Counted from the stretch's first letter, positions 1 to 7,236 are shown. The stretch: DNA of 16,309 bases from Bacteroidales bacterium UBA5281 (GCA_002410555.1 DHSR01000072.1:1-16309); one strand, 5' to 3'. Program-made: numbers and translations. Notes: generated by a model from the sequence alone, not told the origin.

Positions 1-90
1 GAGGGGTAAGGAGTTCTGAACCTCTATCTCTAACCTCTCACCACTAAAGTCTGAAATAACATTCAGAACCCAGAACCGTGGACGCGAGCC

Positions 91-157
91 TTCCAACTTC
101 CAACTTCTAACCTCTAACTTCTAACATCCAATTAACATCCAACCTCTAACCGCTCCC
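91..157 (+). repeat. Heptamer repeat array (YTCYAAC family)
   Basis: This T/C/A-rich stretch reads as 7-bp units: TTCCAAC twice, TTCTAAC, CTCTAAC, TTCTAAC, then a degenerate section and ATCCAAC and CTCTAAC near 137-150. Less regular relatives fill 1-90. The array lies just past the 3' end of the minus-strand kinase-like gene, and I see no gene in 1-167. The same unit family recurs at 6736, 6890 and 7237 in the same strand orientation. Confidence 0.8.
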
Positions 158-167
158 CTCTCAACAC

Positions 168-854
168 TCACACAATCCCTCTCTCAGTCAGCAGAGTCAT
201 GACCATTTTGGTAATTTCAGCCAGACTGATTTTACTACAATCGAAAGTGACATCAAATAATTCATTGATATCCCCATGATCTTTGGCGAAGTCGCGTTGA
301 AATTTATATCGTTTCAAATCAACTTTTGAAAGCAAAACAAATGCCTCTTCCCTATTTAACCCCTTGCGTTCCATCATGTTGGCAAGACGATAAGTTATGG
401 GAGCCCAAAGACGAATATGAATGCCGGTTGACATATTTCGTGTAAGGGCAGCTCCTCCCCTACCCACTATAATCACTTTTCCTGCCTGGGCACGGGTCTC
501 AACCACCATGGCGATCGTACGCCTGACTTTTCGATCGCTTTTATAGTACTTCACCGAAAATGAATTTAATATTTCATCAATGGCCGTCCGGTCCAGACCT
601 GCAGCTACTTTTTGAACATGATCCGCAGGAAGGTTCAGTTCACGTGCTGTCTCGTGCAATATCTCTTTGTTTAGAATGTCCCACTGCTGCTTATGCCTGA
701 GCAGTTCCGCATTAATCATATGTGCCAGTGTATTGCCCTGACAACCATGTTCCCGGGATATGGTAATAAAAGGCAAACCGGTTTGTTTTGACTCCTCCGC
801 AACATTTCGGCGCTCATAACTATCTACCATATATTTAAGCAAAGTGTTTCCCAT
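168..854 (-). CDS. Cytidylate kinase-like family protein
   Basis: The 228-residue protein resembles the cytidylate-kinase-like family (Cytidylate_kin2), cytoplasmic P-loop nucleotide-kinase relatives whose substrate is mostly unknown. Visible motifs are a β-strand plus glycine-rich loop, ITISREHGCQGNTLA (30-44), in the place of the usual ISRQxGSGG loop; IIVGRGGAALTRN (128-140); the lid-like APITYRLANMMERKG (151-165); and a C-terminal KRYKFQRDFAKDHGD (181-195) followed by a β-strand, FDVTFDCS. The nucleotide loop lacks a classical GK[ST], which is normal for this family, so true kinase activity is not assured. The length suits the family. The ATG at 854 follows an A/T-rich leader. The oligopeptidase B gene ends 88 bp upstream on the same strand, so co-transcription is possible; a TATATTTA box in the gap could also be a separate weak promoter. 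The 3' end abuts heptamer-repeat DNA. Family assignment is fairly sure; the reaction is not. Confidence 0.8.
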   Translation of the reverse strand: MGNTLLKYMVDSYERRNVAEESKQTGLPFITISREHGCQGNTLAHMINAELLRHKQQWDILNKEILHETARELNLPADHVQKVAAGLDRTAIDEILNSFSVKYYKSDRKVRRTIAMVVETRAQAGKVIIVGRGGAALTRNMSTGIHIRLWAPITYRLANMMERKGLNREEAFVLLSKVDLKRYKFQRDFAKDHGDINELFDVTFDCSKISLAEITKMVMTLLTERGIV

Positions 855-942
855 GGCTTGCTGAATTTAAAAGGTAAATATAGTTAAAAAAAACATATTT
901 CCGACATTTTAATGCCGAAAAAAATTAAATTACTGCAAATTA

Positions 943-3102
943 TTAAGGCTCAACATTTACTGTCCCGGTTTGTTTCAACAGAAATGTCATTTCAAAGGCA
1001 GTTTCTTTCAATGCACTATATCGTCCGGTGGCGCCTCCATGTCCCGACTCCATATTGGTACGAAGCAAAAGAATATTGTCACCTTTTTTTGTGGCTCTTA
1101 ACTTAGCAACATATTTTGCCGGTTCATGATACAATACCTGAGAATCATTTAAACCTGCCGTAACCAGAATGTGTGGATAAACCTGAGACTTAATGTTATC
1201 GTAAGGTGAATAGGAAAGCATATAATCATAAAAAGGCTTTTCATTGGGATTTCCCCATTCTTCATATTCCTGAGTGGTTAAAGGTAAAGAAGCATCCATC
1301 ATAGTGGTAATCACATCTACAAATGGCACCTGTGCAACGGCAGCATTGAATAAGTCGGGTCGCATGTTTAAAACAGCCCCTACCAGCAAACCACCGGCAC
1401 TGCCTCCCATAATGGAGAGTTTTTGAGATGAAGTATATTTATCTGCAATCAGTTGTTCAGCACAGGCAATAAAGTCATTGAATGTATTTTTCTTTTTGAG
1501 CAATTTACCATCTTCGTACCATTGCTCGCCCATGTCGCTTCCACCTCTTATCTGTGCTATGGCGAAAACAAATCCACGGTCAATCAGGCTGAAAAAGCTT
1601 GAAATAAAATAGGCATCCGAACTCACTCCATAGCTACCGTATGAATAGAGCAAAGCAGGATTATTTCCATCCCTTTTAAGTCCCTTTTTATAAATTACCG
1701 ACATGGGAACCTGCACCCCATCCGCTGTCTTCGCCCAAACCCTTTCTACCGCATAATCATCTGGATTGAACCCACCTGGCACCTCCTGCTGTTTCAACAG
1801 AGTGCTTATTCCCGTTTCCATATTATACGCATAGGTGCTTGAAGGCCGGTTTAATGAGGTATAAACATAACGCAGGACGGATGCTGCATATTCAGGTGTT
1901 TCATCAAGATAAGAAGTGTAAACAGGCTCTGGAAATGATATGTTTTTATGAGAATTGTCCCTTAAACCCAATACGTTGATTTCGGTTAGTCCATTTTTTC
2001 TGACAGAAATAGCAAGAAAATCCTGAAAAACCTCCATGTTTTCAATTTTAATGCTGTCGTTGTACGGAACAATAACTTTCCAGGTAGATTTATCTGAAAA
2101 ACCTTTGAGCGGAGTTTCGTAAACCATCCGGTTAAGATGCTCACGATCTTTATATAATATAAAAAATTTCTCTTTGTGATGGTCTACATGATATTCAACA
2201 TCTTTCGTCCGGGGAAGAAAAACCTTAAACTTTCCTTTCGGTTCATTGGCAGGTAAATACAAGTATTCTGATGTAGTTGTACTCCCCGAATTAATTAGTA
2301 TAAAGTCATTGGTTTTCGTCTTTTGGACATATAAAATAAACTGTTCATCCGGCTCTTCAAAAACCAGTTCTGCCTCACCGGGAAAGTTTATGTCCATACG
2401 GAAAACCTTATCTGCCCGAAGTGTTTCATCACCAAGGGTATAAAATATAGTTGTATTGTCGTTGGCCCAGGCCATGCTCTGAACTTTATCAATATTTAAC
2501 GGAAGATCCTGACCGGTTTCCAGATCTCTGATACGTAAAGTAAAATCAGCGAAAGAACCGGTTTCATTGGAAAGATAGGCCGCCAAATTGTTGTTTAAAC
2601 TCACGTCGTACCCAGCAAAAATAAACGCAGGTTTGCCTTCTGCCATGGTGTTTACATTAAAAAGGATTTCTTCAGAAGATTCGTCCGCCAAAGCTTTGCG
2701 ACAATAAATGCGGTACTGTTTGCCTTCTTCAGTACGTGAATAATAATTGTATCCATTGTTGAGCTTTGGCGCCGTTTCATCGGTTTCTTTAATGCGTGCC
2801 TTCATCTCATTGAAAAGTTCCTCCTGCAATGCTGCTGTTGATTTCATGACGGTATCACAATAGGCATTTTCAGCTTCAAGATAGGCAATGACTTCAGGAT
2901 TTGTTTTTTCCTTAAGCCAGAAATAATCATCGATTCGCTGAACACCAAATTCATTGAAGGATTCAGACAATATTTTGGCGACCGGTGGCGCCGGGAAGTC
3001 ACTTTGCATGGCGATTGTGGGTTCTTGAGGTTTTGGTTGGTTACAGGCTGCCAACAACTGAAGGGAGGCGATTGCCTGGATAAGCACAGTTCTGGGTGAC
3101 AT
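943..3102 (-). CDS. ptrB: Oligopeptidase B (S9A prolyl oligopeptidase family), predicted lipoprotein
   Basis: This S9A serine peptidase probably cleaves short peptides after basic residues, the known specificity of oligopeptidase B. I chose the ATG at 3102 (719 aa) because it gives a clean lipoprotein signal: short MSPR n-region, hydrophobic TVLIQAIASLQLL, lipobox LAAC. A TTG at 3138 would add 12 residues and spoil the signal. After the signal come an N-terminal helical part with DYFWLKEK, a β-propeller of about 330 residues, and an α/β-hydrolase domain. Catalytic residues counted from the ATG are Ser568 in MGGSAGG, Asp653 in GLNDSQV and His688 in SGHGG. The block QVPFVDVITTMMDASLPLTT followed by EYEEWGNP is close to E. 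coli protease II. Unlike cytosolic E. coli PtrB, this one should be membrane-anchored in the envelope. It is transcribed divergently from tetR and may share a transcript with the kinase-like gene downstream. Confidence 0.93.
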   Translation of the reverse strand: MSPRTVLIQAIASLQLLAACNQPKPQEPTIAMQSDFPAPPVAKILSESFNEFGVQRIDDYFWLKEKTNPEVIAYLEAENAYCDTVMKSTAALQEELFNEMKARIKETDETAPKLNNGYNYYSRTEEGKQYRIYCRKALADESSEEILFNVNTMAEGKPAFIFAGYDVSLNNNLAAYLSNETGSFADFTLRIRDLETGQDLPLNIDKVQSMAWANDNTTIFYTLGDETLRADKVFRMDINFPGEAELVFEEPDEQFILYVQKTKTNDFILINSGSTTTSEYLYLPANEPKGKFKVFLPRTKDVEYHVDHHKEKFFILYKDREHLNRMVYETPLKGFSDKSTWKVIVPYNDSIKIENMEVFQDFLAISVRKNGLTEINVLGLRDNSHKNISFPEPVYTSYLDETPEYAASVLRYVYTSLNRPSSTYAYNMETGISTLLKQQEVPGGFNPDDYAVERVWAKTADGVQVPMSVIYKKGLKRDGNNPALLYSYGSYGVSSDAYFISSFFSLIDRGFVFAIAQIRGGSDMGEQWYEDGKLLKKKNTFNDFIACAEQLIADKYTSSQKLSIMGGSAGGLLVGAVLNMRPDLFNAAVAQVPFVDVITTMMDASLPLTTQEYEEWGNPNEKPFYDYMLSYSPYDNIKSQVYPHILVTAGLNDSQVLYHEPAKYVAKLRATKKGDNILLLRTNMESGHGGATGRYSALKETAFEMTFLLKQTGTVNVEP

Positions 3103-3125
3103 AAGACATGAATTTGTTGAGCAGG

Positions 3126-3159
3126 TAAAATTAGACAAACACTTGATATATGTGTCAAA
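3126..3159 (-). promoter_or_regulatory. Possible promoter of the oligopeptidase B gene
   Basis: On the minus strand TAATTTTA (plus 3126-3133) matches seven of eight positions of the TAnnTTTG -7 box. TTTG (plus 3156-3159) lies 22 bp further upstream, slightly longer than the usual 19-21 bp. Transcription would start close to 3119, upstream of the chosen ATG at 3102 but past the TTG at 3138, which agrees with the ATG start. Placement is tentative. Confidence 0.35.
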
Positions 3160-3288
3160 AGGGCCTTAATAATTCCTAATTAAAAAGAAAAACCCATCGG
3201 TTGAAGTAAACTCATGGAAAAAGAACATTTTTAAATTCGTGTATACAACTAATTATGTGCCCTTTACAATTTAAAAATAAATATTTTA

Positions 3289-3309
3289 GACTATTAGACC
3301 ATATTAGTC
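3289..3309. promoter_or_regulatory. Predicted TetR operator upstream of the tetR promoter
   Basis: This 21-bp site is an interrupted inverted repeat with outer arms GACTA (3289-3293) and TAGTC (3305-3309), and a third half-site GACCA (3297-3301) exactly 8 bp in. The same three-half-site layout with the same 8-bp steps occurs before tolC at 3982-4002, with 15 of 21 positions identical and CGA beginning at the same point at the right end. Two matching palindromic sites flanking a TetR gene are what autoregulation plus control of the neighbouring exporter would leave. The site lies 10 bp upstream of the presumed -33 element, not over it, so repression would need contacts beyond simple promoter overlap. 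Confidence 0.65.
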
Positions 3310-3319
3310 GATTTTTTTC

Positions 3320-3350
3320 TTGCTTTCTATCAAAACCTGAAATATCTTTG
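3320..3350 (+). promoter_or_regulatory. Bacteroidota-type promoter of tetR
   Basis: TTG at 3320-3322, a 20-bp spacer and TATCTTTG at 3343-3350 match the primary sigma-factor promoter of Bacteroidota (TTG, 19-21 bp, TAnnTTTG). Transcription would begin about 7 bp later, leaving a short leader with AAGGAA at 3361-3366 ahead of the ATG at 3377. The predicted operator lies just upstream. Confidence 0.72.
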
Positions 3351-3376
3351 CAGCCTCAATAAGGAATACAATCATT

Positions 3377-3961
3377 ATGCTTGATAAAGACGAGGTTAAA
3401 AACTCAATTATAAGTGTAGCACGACAAATTTTCAGCCGGTTTGGTTTTAAAAAAACCACCATGGATGAAATTGCCCAGGCTTCGGCCAAGGGGAAGAGCT
3501 CCATTTATTATTACTTTTCGAGCAAGGAAGACATTTTTCAGGCGGTAGTTGAAAAGGAGGCCTCCATGCTTAAGCATGAACTTCTCGATGCCATTGAGCC
3601 GCTATCAGATCCGCAGGAGAAGCTTAAGGCATATGTACTGGTGAGGATGCGTACATTTAAAAAACTGGCCAATTATTATGCCGCCATCAAAAGTGAGTAC
3701 CTCAGTCATCTCGATTTTGTGGAGAATGTTCGTAAGAAATTCGATTTGGAAGAGATAGCTATGGTGGAAAATATATTGAAGGCCGGTGCCCAAAACGATG
3801 AGTTTAATATTGACAACACCAGGTTGGCTGCGGTAGCTATTGTTACAGCATTGAAAGGGTTGGAAATTCCCATGTTTTGGCAGGATGAACAAGAGCAGGA
3901 TATAGAAAAGCGCCTGGATGATCTGATTAATATCCTTTTTTATGGTTTGGTGAAACGATAA
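3377..3961 (+). CDS. TetR/AcrR-family transcriptional regulator
   Basis: The 194-residue protein is a typical one-domain-plus-ligand-pocket repressor. The N-terminal helix-turn-helix is clear: ISVARQIFSRFGFKKTTMDE (11-30) leads into IAQASAKGKSSIYYYFSSKE (32-51), the signature TetR DNA-binding region, with the recognition helix near KGKSSIYYYF. Residues 60-194 are all-helical, divergent and probably bind an effector; no ligand can be named from sequence. An AAGGAA sits 11 bp before the ATG. The gene lies 123 bp upstream of tolC and reads the same way. Paired palindromic sites before tetR and before tolC suggest it represses itself and the TolC-HlyD-permease cluster, being released by a toxic or stress compound that the exporter removes. 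That role is inferred from context. Confidence 0.9.
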   Translation: MLDKDEVKNSIISVARQIFSRFGFKKTTMDEIAQASAKGKSSIYYYFSSKEDIFQAVVEKEASMLKHELLDAIEPLSDPQEKLKAYVLVRMRTFKKLANYYAAIKSEYLSHLDFVENVRKKFDLEEIAMVENILKAGAQNDEFNIDNTRLAAVAIVTALKGLEIPMFWQDEQEQDIEKRLDDLINILFYGLVKR

Positions 3962-3981
3962 AATTTTTTTGCCAACCCTTC

Positions 3982-4002
3982 GACCATTTGACCAATATGG
4001 TC
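3982..4002. promoter_or_regulatory. Predicted TetR operator upstream of tolC
   Basis: This 21-bp site has half-sites GACCA (3982-3986), GACCA (3990-3994) and TGGTC (3998-4002). The outer pair extends to an 8-bp inverted repeat, TTCGACCA/TGGTCGAA, and the inner GACCA also pairs with TGGTC around a 3-bp centre. It matches the tetR-proximal site in spacing and at 15 of 21 positions. A TTG at 4006-4008 that could serve as a -33 element begins 3 bp after it, so a bound repressor would plausibly block the exporter promoter. I do not see a convincing -7 box (only TGCATTTT near 4030). Confidence 0.68.
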
Positions 4003-4084
4003 GAATTGTAAATCAACTTGCTGTTTAAATGCATTTTAGCAAAAAACTGCCTTTTAAAACAAGAATTAAAATTGAAAAATAAAA

Positions 4085-5587
4085 ATGAAAAACAATTGCT
4101 TAATATTCTGTTGGATGTTTGCCCTGCTCATGGCTACAAATGTGGCCAAATCACAAATACCGGGCATTTCGCCTGAGCTGAAAGAGCTGATAGAACTATC
4201 CGTAAACAAAGGCCATAAAGTTACAGAAAGGCACCTTGACAAGGAAATTACCCTTTCGCAACGTCAGGGAGTGCGCATGACCTATGTCCCAAAATTGGAA
4301 GTCGGTGGCAAGTATTTGTATGCTAAATCCCAAATGGATGGCAAAATGGGCAACATCACCGGTTTTGAGGGAATTTCCCAACTTCAGGAATTTATGGCCA
4401 ATCCTGCCTTCCCGACCATGTTTCCCGGTTTGGCAGGCATGACCGATGAAGTAATGCGCCTTCAGCAGTTGATGGCACAGCAGGGAATGGTACTTCCATC
4501 GCTGAGCAAAGAGATGGATGGTGATTTCTCGGGAAACTATTTCGGAGTGGATGCCACGGCAAGCATAGTATTGTTCAGCGGCGGGCAGGTGCCTAATATC
4601 TCTAAAGCCCTTTCGGGGAAGGCTAAAGCACAGGAAGCTCTGGTTGAAAAAAGCACTTCGGACGTGATTGGCGAGGTGATTACCTTTTATGACCAGCTTG
4701 CCCTGCTCGGACAGTCTCAGATACTACTGGAAGAGTCGGCCAGGAGGCTGGAGGCTGAGAAGAATTACGCGGTTTCGGCACTCAACAATGGTTTTGCCAC
4801 TGCATACGACACACTGCGAATTGCGGTGGCCGATGCCAGCCTGAATGCCAGGCGGGCAGAATACGAAAGCAAGCGAAAGTTGCTGCACCAAAAACTGGAA
4901 CAACTCACCGGAAAGCCGGCCATAAGTTTCGAAAACCAACAACCGGTACTTGAGCCCATGATATTTATGGCCAAATCCCAGGATATCAGCAACCGTCCTG
5001 AGTTTACTGCACTTATCTATGGTCTGGAAGCTCAAAAACACCTGCTTAAAGCGGAACGGTCGCACTATCTTCCAAAGATACAGGCACTCGCCTCGGTACG
5101 ATATGACAATTTGTACAATGCCGATGCAACCTTCAAATCACCTTTGCCCATGGGAATGGACATCAATCACATGGCAATGGGACCCACATTTATGGCCGGT
5201 ATAGGATTCAAATGGGAGTTGTTTGACCTTTCGGGAGGCACAGCCAAAGTGCGACAGGCAAAGCTTGAAGTAAGGAAAGCGCAGAACTCTCTGGATGAAG
5301 CCCGCGAATTACTGGAGTTGAATTACTGTAAAACCACTACAACCTATCAGGCTTCTTTGGAGCAGGTAGCGTATAAAAACACACAACGACAAACGGCTTA
5401 CCGGGCTTTGGAGCTTGCTCAAAAATCATACAATGCCGGAATGATAAATATTACTGAACGACTGGCTGTGGAAAACGAAGTTCAGCAGGCTGAAATGGAA
5501 TACCTGCAGGCCGTATTTGCCCAGCGTCAGGCAGCATTGGAGTGCTACAAAGCAACCGGTGATCTGAATCTGGCGAATGTTCTGTAA
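4085..5587 (+). CDS. TolC-family outer-membrane efflux protein
   Basis: The 500-residue protein is the outer-membrane channel of a trans-envelope exporter. It starts with a signal peptide (MKNNCLIFCWMFALLMATNV, cut near AKSQ, about residue 24). The two-fold TolC repeat is visible. The first half has helix 30-60, a barrel segment with strands near 64-82 and 150-164, and long coiled-coil helices 170-275. The second half has helix 300-328, a barrel segment with strands near 329-345 and 368-380, and helices 384-490. Residues 84-144 between the first strands would be a very long surface loop with nine methionines; the matching second loop (354-370) has five more. The gene follows tetR and a predicted operator, and hlyD starts 96 bp after it, so it is probably the first gene of the export operon. 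The substrate is unknown. Confidence 0.92.
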   Translation: MKNNCLIFCWMFALLMATNVAKSQIPGISPELKELIELSVNKGHKVTERHLDKEITLSQRQGVRMTYVPKLEVGGKYLYAKSQMDGKMGNITGFEGISQLQEFMANPAFPTMFPGLAGMTDEVMRLQQLMAQQGMVLPSLSKEMDGDFSGNYFGVDATASIVLFSGGQVPNISKALSGKAKAQEALVEKSTSDVIGEVITFYDQLALLGQSQILLEESARRLEAEKNYAVSALNNGFATAYDTLRIAVADASLNARRAEYESKRKLLHQKLEQLTGKPAISFENQQPVLEPMIFMAKSQDISNRPEFTALIYGLEAQKHLLKAERSHYLPKIQALASVRYDNLYNADATFKSPLPMGMDINHMAMGPTFMAGIGFKWELFDLSGGTAKVRQAKLEVRKAQNSLDEARELLELNYCKTTTTYQASLEQVAYKNTQRQTAYRALELAQKSYNAGMINITERLAVENEVQQAEMEYLQAVFAQRQAALECYKATGDLNLANVL

Positions 5588-5626
5588 AAAAGATAATGCC
5601 TGTATCAGTCTAATAGAATCTTTAAA

Positions 5627-5667
5627 AACCTTAGTGCAACATAGTGCCTTCGTGCCTTTGTGGCAAC
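5627..5667 (+). repeat. Short GTGCCTT-type intergenic repeat
   Basis: In the 96-bp gap between tolC and hlyD the sequence repeats TAGTGC, TAGTGCCTT, CGTGCCTTT and GTGGCAAC with roughly a 9-bp period. I recall similar GTGCCTT/GTGGC stretches between Bacteroidota genes, from memory only. No hairpin stands out. Confidence 0.5.
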
Positions 5668-5683
5668 CAAATCTCAATAAACA

Positions 5684-6697
5684 ATGAAAACAAACAAAAA
5701 AGAAAATTCCGGGATGCTTAATGCATTTGTAATCTTTGTCCTGGTGATAGCAGCGGTTGGCTTTGCCGGCTGGGTACTGCTGAAACCCGCACCCGAACTG
5801 CTTCAGGGCCAGATGGAAGCCACCGAAGTGCGGATTTCGGGTAAAGTGCCGGGGCGTATCGAGAAATTTATGGTCACCGAAGGCATGAAGGTTAAACAGG
5901 GCGATACGCTGGTCAGGTTCAGCAGCCCCGAGCTGGATGCCAAACTCGCCCAGGCTACTTCGGCCGAGGATGCAGCATCGGCACAAAGCCGGAAAGCCAC
6001 TAAGGGGGCTCGTCAGGAACAGATAACCGGAGCTTACGAAATGTGGCAGAAAGCTGAAGTTGGCGTTTCGCTGGCCCAAAAGACTTTCGAAAGGGTGGAA
6101 AATATGTATGCTGATGGCGTGATTCCCACCCAGAAGCGTGATGAAGCCGAAGCCAATCTTCAGGCGGCCGTTGCCACAGCCAAAGCAGCTAAATCGCAAT
6201 ACGATATGGCTATGAACGGTGCCGAAAATGAAGATAAAATGGCAGCCAGTGCCCTGGTAGGCCGTGCAAAAGGCGCCGTTTCGGAAGTAGAAGCTTATCT
6301 GCAGGAAACCGTACTGCTCTCGCCAATCGATGGAGAGGTCTCTGACATTTTCCCGCAACGTGGCGAACTGGTAGGCTCCGGTGCGCCGGTGATGAACATC
6401 GTTGACTTAAGCGATCAGTGGGCCGTATTCAACATACGCGAAGACCAGTTGGAAAATATCTCCAAAGGAAAAGAATTTGATGCCATTATTCCTGCCCTGG
6501 GCAATAAAACGGTTCGCTTAAAAATAAGCTACATCAAAGCCCTGGCAAGCTACGCTACATATAAACCCACCAAAAATAGCGGAGGTTTCGATATCAAAAC
6601 CTTTGAGGTACACGCCAGGCCGCTTTCGGTGGTTGAAGGGCTGCTGCCGGGGATGAGTGTGCTGGTTTCGGAAAATGGGACGAGGGGCGGAAGGTGA
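5684..6697 (+). CDS. HlyD-family periplasmic adaptor (membrane fusion protein)
   Basis: This 337-residue protein should bridge inner-membrane permeases and the TolC channel. It has a short cytoplasmic N-terminus, one membrane anchor (about 12-33), a first biotinyl-lipoyl half (ISGKVPGRIEKFMVTEGMKV and on to about 82), a long α-helical hairpin (84-205, with ADGVIPTQKRDEAEANL at the turn), the second lipoyl half (LLSPIDGEVSDIFPQRGELV, 211-230) and a β-barrel region ending in EGLLPGMSVLV (318-328). This order is typical of YbhG/EmrA-like adaptors. The tail SENGTRGGR is odd: GGGGCGGAAGGTGAGACAT at 6684-6702, which encodes the last residues and the TGA stop, recurs at 6838-6856 in noncoding DNA. 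The native 3' end therefore seems to have been replaced by repeat sequence, with little loss because the core domain is complete. Confidence 0.92.
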   Translation: MKTNKKENSGMLNAFVIFVLVIAAVGFAGWVLLKPAPELLQGQMEATEVRISGKVPGRIEKFMVTEGMKVKQGDTLVRFSSPELDAKLAQATSAEDAASAQSRKATKGARQEQITGAYEMWQKAEVGVSLAQKTFERVENMYADGVIPTQKRDEAEANLQAAVATAKAAKSQYDMAMNGAENEDKMAASALVGRAKGAVSEVEAYLQETVLLSPIDGEVSDIFPQRGELVGSGAPVMNIVDLSDQWAVFNIREDQLENISKGKEFDAIIPALGNKTVRLKISYIKALASYATYKPTKNSGGFDIKTFEVHARPLSVVEGLLPGMSVLVSENGTRGGR

Positions 6698-6767
6698 GAC
6701 ATAGGGACAAGAGCACGGGGGGACTGGGCAAGAATTTCTAACCTCCAACCACTAACTTCCAAAGACC
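6684..6767 (+). repeat. Intergenic repeat unit, copy 1 (overlaps hlyD 3' end)
   Basis: This unit starts with GGGGCGGAAGGTGAGACAT, continues through a G-rich GGGACAAGAG part and AAGAATTTCTAACCTC, and ends in TTCCAAAGACC. Copy 2 starts at 6838, differing at a few positions and by an insertion of about 7-8 bp. The first 14 bases form the end of the hlyD reading frame, including its stop. Confidence 0.8.
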
Positions 6768-6798
6768 AAAGACCAAAGACCAAAAGGGACAAGGGACA
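6736..6798 (+). repeat. Heptamer array of nine units, mixed families in one register
   Basis: Nine consecutive 7-bp units run without a gap: TTCTAAC, CTCCAAC, CACTAAC, TTCCAAA, GACCAAA three times, AGGGACA twice. Three different unit families share one 7-bp register, so the period is kept while the sequence changes. It is the first array in the 622-bp gene-free stretch between hlyD and the first permease (6698-7319). Confidence 0.85.
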
Positions 6799-6837
6799 CG
6801 GAAAAGAAACGAGGGATCAGCCCGAGGCTGACAGGCT

Positions 6838-6928
6838 GGGGCGGAAGGTGAGACATGGGGACAAGAGGACGGGGGAACAGGCCAAGAATTTCTAACCTCT
6901 AATCTCCAACTTCTAACTTCCAAAGACC
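6838..6928 (+). repeat. Intergenic repeat unit, copy 2
   Basis: This is the second copy of the unit at 6684, offset by 154 bp, which is 22 times seven. It is entirely noncoding and runs into the long GACCAAA array. Compared with copy 1 it carries one extra heptamer-sized block (CTCTAAT next to CTCCAAC and TTCTAAC), consistent with gain or loss of whole units. Confidence 0.78.
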
Positions 6929-7036
6929 AAAGACCAAAGACCAAAGACCAAAGACCAAAGACTAAAGACAAACAGCCAAAGACCAACAGCCAACGACCAA
7001 CAGCCAAAGACTAACAGCCAAAGACTAAAGACTAAA
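6890..7036 (+). repeat. Heptamer array of 21 units (GACCAAA family)
   Basis: Exactly 147 bp divide into 21 heptamers in one register: TTCTAAC, CTCTAAT, CTCCAAC, TTCTAAC, TTCCAAA, then GACCAAA repeated and drifting to GACTAAA, GACAAAC, AGCCAAA, GACCAAC and back. Substitutions accumulate without breaking the period. The plus strand is almost free of T in the GACCAAA part. Because 7 is not a multiple of 3, this family is open in all six frames, which explains spurious low-complexity open frames here; I see no gene. Confidence 0.9.
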
Positions 7037-7060
7037 AGGGGAAAGGGAAATAAGGAAATA

Positions 7061-7173
7061 AGGAGACAAAGAGAATGCTATTTGAACAACCAATTATAGT
7101 TAGAGGGTCCCTTCTCCTTTGGTGCCTGAGCGGCGTCGAAGGCAGGAGAAGGTGCCGAAGGCGGATGAGGTAG
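7061..7173 (+). repeat. Dispersed intergenic repeat, copy 1
   Basis: The element begins AGGAGACAAAGAGA, then AGAATGCTATTTGAACAACC and AATTATAGTTAGAG, and ends AGAAGGTGCCGAAGGCGGAT and GAGGT. A diverged copy lies at 9986-10080, after the second permease. The 3' module contains a nested hairpin. I recall similar GTGCCGAAGGCGG modules from other Bacteroidota intergenic regions, but cannot verify that here. Confidence 0.7.
7110..7152 (+). repeat. Nested inverted repeat within the dispersed element
   Basis: CCTTCTCCT (7110-7118) pairs perfectly with AGGAGAAGG (7144-7152), and inside it TGCCT (7123-7127) pairs with AGGCA (7140-7144). No T-tract follows, so a classical terminator is unlikely; an RNA fold that stabilises or separates the adaptor and permease parts of the transcript is possible. 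Confidence 0.6.
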
Positions 7174-7204
7174 TAAAGGGACGGGGAGACCATGAGGTAA
7201 TCTT

Positions 7205-7230
7205 CCCGATCCTGTAAGTACGGGACAGGA
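7205..7230 (+). repeat. Small inverted repeat between hlyD and permease 1
   Basis: TCCTGT (7210-7215) pairs with ACAGGA (7225-7230). An alternative stem pairs CCCG (7205-7208) with CGGG (7221-7224), so the two folds exclude each other in part. No T-tract follows; function unknown. Confidence 0.45.
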
Positions 7231-7236
7231 CTAACC

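Noticed and set aside
3103..3138. Upstream TTG start for the oligopeptidase B gene
   Set aside because: The extra 12 residues are polar and would precede the signal peptide; the ATG at 3102 gives a normal lipoprotein signal and fits the possible promoter.
2844..3158. Alternative minus-strand frame of 104 codons over the oligopeptidase B 5' end
   Set aside because: It overlaps the real gene in another frame and lacks any domain; no sign of a frameshift in the lipoprotein signal.
5426..6358. Minus-strand open frame of 310 codons across the tolC end and hlyD
   Set aside because: It lies antisense to two well-supported genes that match known families, and its translation has no recognisable domain.
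6738..7007. Minus-strand open frame of 89 codons with repeated WSLVFGL
   Set aside because: It is the mechanical translation of stop-free GACCAAA heptamers, has no start context and no non-repeat core.
6890..7036. CRISPR array
   Set aside because: Units are 7 bp and contiguous, with no spacers, no long repeat and no cas genes nearby.
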